Below, piece by piece: positions 58,607-64,000 of a stretch of DNA of 64,000 nucleotides. The stretch covers positions 49,902,511 through 49,966,510 of the forward strand of contig JAPTHN010000003.1 of assembly GCA_026936325.1 (NCBI GenBank), read 5' to 3'. Within the stretch, counting starts at the first letter, position 1, and each line of letters starts with the position of its first letter. The translations under genes and the position numbers were made by a program. The notes beneath the pieces were generated by a model, which saw only the letters and a list, made by a program, of their open reading frames with translations, did no database searches and was not told the DNA's origin. Origin of the DNA: Platynereis dumerilii (lineage: Eukaryota > Annelida > Polychaeta > Phyllodocida > Nereididae).

Positions 58607-59275
58607 TAGGGTGTTTCAGTTGCCCCCAATATTTTCCGATCCAGCTTGACCTTGGTCTGGTATTGTAGTTTACATAGTAAAAGTCACATGTAAAATTTTG
58701 GCCCATTCTATAAATACCTACCTTTACCAGAATTCACTTGAAGTTCATAATGTGATTCCCCATTGGCGAACATGCAAATTTTCAAGATATTTCAAAAACC
58801 AATGAAGAAATCAGTATTTTTTTCTCAATCCACAGTTCCTTAGTAAGTTTTGGGAGGGAAATTCAAATCCGGTGTTATTTTTTGTATAACCCCATTTGCC
58901 AAGCTGCCAGGAGCTGTCAAATTTGTGAAAATATGCATAAAATAGCAGAATTTTAGGAAATTCGAGACTTCCTAGCTCATTAGGAAGACCTGCTATAAAA
59001 AAGCTGATGCCAGATTTGAATTGCCCTCCCAAAACTTACTCAGAAACTATGGATTGAGGAAAAAATATTTATTCCTTCATTGATTTTTGCAATATCTTCA
59101 GGATTTGCAAGTTCGCCAATGGGGAATTACATTATAAACTTCAAGTGAATTCTGGTAAAGGTAGGTATTTATAGAATGGGCCAAAATTTTACATGTGACT
59201 TTTACTATGTAAACTGCAATACCAGACCAAGGTCAAGCAGGATCGGAAAATATTGGGGGCACCTGAAACACCCTA
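58607..59275. mobile_element. Palindromic hAT-type MITE, 669 bp
   Basis: Begins TAGGGTGTTTCAG and ends with its complement. The inverted arms extend about 250 bp each at roughly 90% identity by eye (for example AGACCAAGGTCAAG and CTTGACCTTGGTCT), leaving a loop of about 160 bp. AAAGACAT lies directly on both sides (58599-58606 and 59276-59283), an 8-bp target duplication as hAT transposons make. No transposase frame. Confidence 0.85.
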
Positions 59276-59283
59276 AAAGACAT

Positions 59284-59680
59284 GTTAGAAAAATATAAGG
59301 TAGGTTGAAAGATTATAAGGTTGATTAGGTGGGAGGAGCAGCCCTCAAAATAATAATGTTTCCCTACATCACAGTTGAATTCTTCCTTTAATTCCCATTA
59401 CCACATGTGAGGGGTCTTTTAATTACCCAGTTTACACTCTACAAGGAAAATTACTTCGACAGCTCACCCAAGGAACATTAATAAGTAGACTGAATGCTGA
59501 CTTGACTGCAATTCTGCAACATGTGCTGCGTTTGTGTGCGGCATGTTTTGCAGATGTTTACATGTTCAGAGCCTCCTCAAATGCTATGCATGTAGGGAAA
59601 CGTGCCTTTTTGTGACTTGTGTAACATTATGCAGATTGTTAGTTATGGTTTAAGTGGGAAGTTTGACGAGAATAGATTTT

Positions 59681-59732
<52 letters not shown>

Positions 59733-60960
59733 TTTCCACAATGCAAGTATAAACATATTCACACACAGATAAAAAATCTAGAAAATAGATAGATTGAAAG
59801 ATTGAAATAGGGATGGATAGATAGATTGTGGTTCATTGGATCAGCATTGAGCACTGCTGTTAAATGTATTAGGCCTGTAAGAAATAAAGGATATATTCAT
59901 AGAAAGAAGAATATAAAGAAGGATACATTCCATAGAAAGATGGATAGAACATCTACCTGCCACAGCTCGTAATCACTTTTGTAACCTTGAGCCTACAATG
60001 GGCAAATCCACTCCTATCGCCAGAGCCATACACCAATATGAAAAGATAAAATCTAGCATAGCACTCTAGTATGATTCATGTAGCCATCACTCATAGCATG
60101 TTGGGGATTTGTCAGTATTCATTATGACAACAAGAATGGAGGGGATTGGGGGGGGGTGAGTGAGAGGGGGGAAGGAAACTCAGGAAAGAAGTGGTGATAC
60201 ACATGTTACTGGAGCAATGTTGTAAGGTGGTGGTTACTATTGGTCAATAGATGTATAAGTTACAAAATACTTTTATTTTCTGTGGGGAGGAAGATTATTG
60301 AATAAACACCTTATGATTAAATCTTATTTCCATGTTTCTTCTGAACCCAAATCATGTGAGGGAGTAGCCAATCGTTTGTGTTAAGCTACTTAGTCTATTG
60401 AACTATTGTACAGAAAAATCATTTCAATTCATGGAGATATTCAGTGATACAGTCGCTTTTATAAAACCTTTTTTTTTTCTCAATAGTTTGAGATAGAGAC
60501 ATATCACCAACAAAGCAGTAAAGCTGTTTCATATTCGTGTGATATTGCAAAACATTTCTGTCCTTGTGGAATTTACATAATCTCTTTATGTGATTCAAGG
60601 CCTGTTTTTCTTCTTTTCTTTTTTTCATTCATATTTTCCATTAATCTTAATTGCATTCGAAGTCCCTTAAGATTGAAGGAACCTTTGAGTTCTTAAATCG
60701 ATTTTATCAATCTCCTTTGAGGTTTAAGGGTTTCTAACCCCTTTTTTTTATAATTTTCCAATCTGTTGAAGTAAAAGTGGGATTTTTGTGATAGTTTTGT
60801 AACCTAATATATGCAGGATAAAGATTGAGTAGAAAACTCACCTAATTTCTGTATTTGATGTAAAAAGCTGAACATTGTTAATACTGGCACTTTTGAGAGG
60901 GGTTATTATCAACATAATAGTTTAATGGGGAAATGAATTATCTTCCTAATCAATTGTAAT
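59284..60960. other. Gene-free stretch with a GATA run
   Basis: (GATA)n at about 59678-59730. A family F-like fragment CACATGTGAGGGGTCTTTTA lies at 59403-59422. No coding signal. Confidence 0.5.
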
Positions 60961-61028
60961 TTGATCCTACCCAGATTGGCCCCCTAGGGCGACCATATTG
61001 GAAATAGGCAGGTGGGGAAGCCCCTTTT

Positions 61029-61118
61029 GTTGCCAAGCAACAGAGGTCACTTGTAGGTCACTGCTTTGTTTATCTTCATTCTACCACCAGGTGCGCTGGT
61101 GTCAAATCAAGATGGCGG
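61029..61118 (+). promoter_or_regulatory. Candidate TATA-less promoter: X-box, CTCF-like core, YY1 motif
   Basis: GTTGCCAAGCAAC (61029-61041) is an RFX X-box with one-base spacing. CCACCAGGTGCGC (61084-61096) resembles a CTCF core lacking one G. CAAGATGGCGGA (about 61108-61119) is a YY1 motif lying over the start codon, the arrangement seen at many housekeeping start sites. Local GC is raised relative to both flanks. Confidence 0.45.
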
Positions 61119-61155
61119 AACATAAACAAATTAAAAAAATCATAGTAAAAAAAAG
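61112..61155 (+). CDS. Candidate first coding exon, unrecognised protein
   Basis: An ATG in strong context (A at -3, G at +4) opens a frame reading MAEHKQIKKIIVKK, ending at a possible donor AAAAG|GTATTA, leaving two bases of a split codon. Without splicing the frame stops seven bases past that donor, so only a spliced product makes sense. The short Lys-rich start gives no family. The X-box 71 bp upstream is at the distance seen for RFX-controlled ciliary genes, so a ciliary or centrosomal protein is a reasonable guess, no more. No second exon was found in the remaining 2.8 kb. The donor is weak at its +4 to +6 positions, and the exon could be fortuitous. Confidence 0.35.
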
Positions 61156-63014
61156 GTATTAATTCATTTCATTGTTTTATTTCTAACATCATCCAATTTT
61201 TATCTGTTGATTTATTTACTTTTTATCTGGTTTTAGTTGGCGTTTTATTTTTTTATCACAAATTTTTATCGCTTCTCCGCTTTTTATCAGTTTTCGATGA
61301 ATGCCATACGGTTGATTTAAACAGAACAAACCACACAGTATTGAACAGCTGAAAAAATAGGATCAAACTTCTTTTTTTTGACAAACCTTGATTAAACATG
61401 ACTTAAAAGCTTGCTGGCTGTATTTATTTCAAGCAGGTAAAACAACTCCACTTTTTTCATTGACTCAGCAATATTACTCTTGGAGTCAAATGGAATTATG
61501 GATTTGTTTGACAACTTGAAATTGTACTTAAATTTGGACTAACGTTAAGCCAATAAAGGCACTGCGGATTATCACACAAATACAGAAGCCTGAGTACAGA
61601 TTGAAATTTTGGGTCATATTAGACCTAATTGATTAGAAAAAATTAAGGCAGCTGATGTCATAAATTAATATGGTTTTAGAATAAAAATATTTTAGAAAAA
61701 CATATTTTGTCTTGTTTTAAATGATATGTTAATCGTGACAAAAAAAGTAATTTTCAATTTTTCAGATGCAAATCACTTAATATTATACACTGAGCACTGT
61801 ATAAAATAGTATTTTGTGGATAAATTACGTTTTCATTTGGTAAAATGCAGGAAAAAATCTGTTGAAAGTCACTGAAATCACCGTAGAAATTGGCAACAAA
61901 AAACCATTTAATCCCGTTAACTGGAAGTCGATTTGAGTTTGTTTAGTGGGACAATACTGCAACAATAGAAAAAGCTGATTTTCACACGAAGGGTGTCAAA
62001 AGAACTTGGTGCCCCACCCCGGGGTAAAGGGTGAATAGCCCCTACTTTGGGGTGTTACTAGTGCCCTAGGGGTATTGTCACCCTCTGATAGGGGTCTCTC
62101 TATTCTAGCCATTATGAGGCTGGTCAGAATGAGGCTAAAGCAATTAGTTAACCAAAATTAGCCTCGGGCTGATAACTGAACCTTCTAATTTCACCAAATG
62201 TACTGGACTATAATCACTAACTATTCCACATGACTGTTGACTGCTGAGAAGTCTATAGAAGACCAATAATACCAAAAGTACATATTTGAAATTTGAACAG
62301 GAGTAGATCTGTCAATATTGCCATGATCCCTAGCAGCAGACTTCTAATCTACATGATTTTCTAGAGTGGTCTTATGATCATATTTACTACTAAGATTTAT
62401 TTATTAAATGGGATAACAACAAAAATTAAAGAGATTAAGTAGTCCATCACAAAAATTTTGCAATAAATAAAAGAATTTACTACAAATTTTTAAAAACAGG
62501 TTGGTTAACTACAAGATATGCCATTGACACTTTGAGATCTTTACTTTACACACGTGTGCAAACTACTGGAGTAACACGTCTTATTGAAATATAAAGTCTT
62601 TGGTACATATTGTTTCTTTCATGAAATAGGAGCCCTGTATCTTTCTGCCTGGTTTAACCCCGAGTCTTTTATTGACTGTGAAATTAGGCATGCCTGAAAT
62701 ACTCGGCTTCCAATGCAAACTTACAAGAAAAAATGTCCTTTCTACTCTGCAGGGATTCTGCATCTGATAGGGGCTTTTTCTTATCTTTGCTGATAGTAAA
62801 ATGTGATTTAAGACTTCAAATATAATCATAGAGTCACAGTAAAATTAACCTGAAGAAAGATAGGGCAACAAATAGGGATATTACAAACAAAATAGGATTG
62901 TTTTCTTTCCTAATTTCTGGGTGTTTTCATCATTCTTTCCAGCTTACTTCCTTCCTTCTTTTCATTGTCTTTTCCTTCTTTGCATCGTTCCTTTCAATAT
63001 TGTTTCCTTCAGTG
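61156..63014. other. AT-rich, possibly first intron
   Basis: No coding signal. Around 62020-62100 a cluster of GGGGT and CCCCT blocks occurs without clear order. Confidence 0.45.
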
Positions 63015-63232
63015 AGGGGGAGGGAGAGGGTTAGTCTTGTGGTGGCGTGCTGGATTGCCAATCGCTTGGTCCAGGGTTCGAATCCAGCTCTTGCCGGGTC
63101 ACCTGGGCCTATGTTGGACGGCTGTTTCAATCATCCTTTGCCTCATTGCCGTGTCCTCCCCCTGTCCTAATTAGCCTACCAAGTGCATAAATACAGGACG
63201 TAAAGCCCCAATCATCCATCCTCATCTCAGTT
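63015..63232 (+). mobile_element. Family A SINE, near-consensus copy
   Basis: GAGGGGGAGGGAGAGGGTTAG head, GGGTTCGAATCCAGCTCTTG, GGGTCACCTGGGCCTATGTT, GTGCATAAATACAGGACGT, AAAGCCCCAATCATCC. One of the least diverged copies; it runs straight into the next SINE. Confidence 0.92.
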
Positions 63233-63412
63233 GGTAGTACTCTAAGCTTCCAATATCTGGGTCCCTGATTCGATTCTGGTTCTGGCTAGGTCACCTCGAC
63301 CAATTTTGGACAAACATTTCAATCGTTCTTTTGCCTCATCATTGCTGTGTCGTCCTTCTTACCAATTAGCCTGACAAGTACAAAATACAGGAATCAAAGC
63401 TCTGAAATGTAT
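63233..63412 (+). mobile_element. Family A SINE, older copy behind the previous one
   Basis: Starts within the A-box (CTCAGTTGGTAGTACTCTAA); B-box GATTCGATTCTGG, GGTCACCTCGACCAATTTTG, tail AAATACAGGAATCAAAGC. The younger SINE seems to have inserted at or in its head. Confidence 0.8.
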
Positions 63413-63482
63413 CCTATCGTATCCTGTTCTATGCTGTCCTACCCTATCCTATGCTATCCTATCCTATCCTATCCTATCCTCA
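63413..63482 (+). repeat. TATCC pentanucleotide array
   Basis: About five perfect CCTAT units at 63455-63480, preceded by eroded CCTATGCTGT units. Confidence 0.85.
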
Positions 63483-63900
63483 TTGTACAACCTCATTCCC
63501 AAAGAACAAAAATATCCCAGACAGAATTTTTCACATACAAATCTTTACACATCTCATTCTCATTAGAGTCCATATAAAGCAACATTCCAGCTTTATCTGT
63601 TGAAATTGGATTTTTGCAAAAGAGTAAACATCTGTCAAAATCCTGTCTTGTTCAAGCCATGCAAATTGTATGTGGCATGTGGAAGTCGTTCCATTTGAAC
63701 TTTTAATGCACTTTGTAACACCCTGGCACTTGCAATATACATGATATATATGGATATCGACATAGAAGCCAGTATACATACATGTACAAGACTTACTGTT
63801 GAAGTTGGAAAGATGTACTAATGTACAATTGCACGTCTATAGAAAGATGCACGTGTATGGCATTATGTGGAGTTGTATATTAGAGGATAAGATATAATTA
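63483..63900. other. Gene-free stretch
   Basis: Nothing recognised. Confidence 0.45.
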
Positions 63901-63901
63901 T

Positions 63902-64000
63902 GTATAGGATAGTCCTGACAGGATAGTCCTGACAGGATAGTCCTGACAGGATAGTCCTGACAGGATAGTCATGACAGGATAGGATAGGGTAGGATTGGAC
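63902..64000 (+). repeat. 14-bp GACAGGATAGTCCT array, cut by the window edge
   Basis: Five units of GACAGGATAGTCCT with a last variant GTCATGACAGGATAGG; the array may continue beyond the window. Confidence 0.9.

Noticed and set aside
1-64000. LINE, LTR or other virus-like elements
   Set aside because: No reverse-transcriptase, integrase, capsid or long terminal repeat signals were seen in any frame; remnants too short to recognise by eye cannot be excluded.

Overview
The window is eukaryotic nuclear DNA: AT-rich, almost without long reading frames, and full of tRNA-derived SINEs, terminal-inverted-repeat (TIR) transposon derivatives, minisatellites and microsatellites. The SINE style (tRNA head, body, tail rich in ATCC or CACT), the low GC and the repeat density suggest a marine invertebrate, perhaps a deuterostome such as an echinoderm. 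That is a weak guess, because no marker gene is present. I see no bacterial signals, no rRNA, no convincing functional tRNA gene, no reverse transcriptase or transposase, and no LTR or virus-derived element.

Only two stretches look like host coding sequence, both on the plus strand. One is a GC-rich internal exon ending at 9818 in a clean splice donor; it encodes an extracellular-looking peptide I do not recognise. The other is a candidate first coding exon at 61112-61155 with a strong start context, a YY1-type element over the start codon, an RFX X-box 71 bp upstream and a CTCF-like core between them. The rest reads as intronic or intergenic DNA.

Layout. 0-9 kb: a candidate 0.66-kb TIR element, a three-unit 235-bp tandem repeat inside an older minisatellite, a 0.5-kb direct duplication, a nested inverted repeat carrying a SINE and a MITE, a CAGTGGCGG MITE beside a 28-bp perfect palindrome, and a 1.24-kb Harbinger-like non-autonomous element. 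9-36 kb: the internal exon, long AT-rich gene-free tracts, several minisatellites, many SINE copies, and a possible TATA/E-box promoter near 16.57 kb. 36-40 kb: a 21-bp minisatellite, then a 3.1-kb TIR-bounded segment made mostly of five different tandem arrays, including a very GC-rich 22-bp array open in all six frames. 40-49 kb: SINEs, a second 21-bp minisatellite, and the second copy of a 250-bp dispersed repeat. 49.7-51.4 kb: an 11-unit satellite (about 150 bp, then about 139 bp) whose units carry YY1-like motifs. 51-64 kb: pyrimidine- and purine-rich tracts, a palindromic 669-bp hAT-type MITE with an 8-bp target duplication, the candidate promoter and first exon at 61 kb, two adjacent SINEs, and a 14-bp array running to the window edge.

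There is no operon logic here. The informative content is the layering of mobile elements and satellites, the uniform orientation of one SINE family, and a few clusters of transcription-factor motifs.
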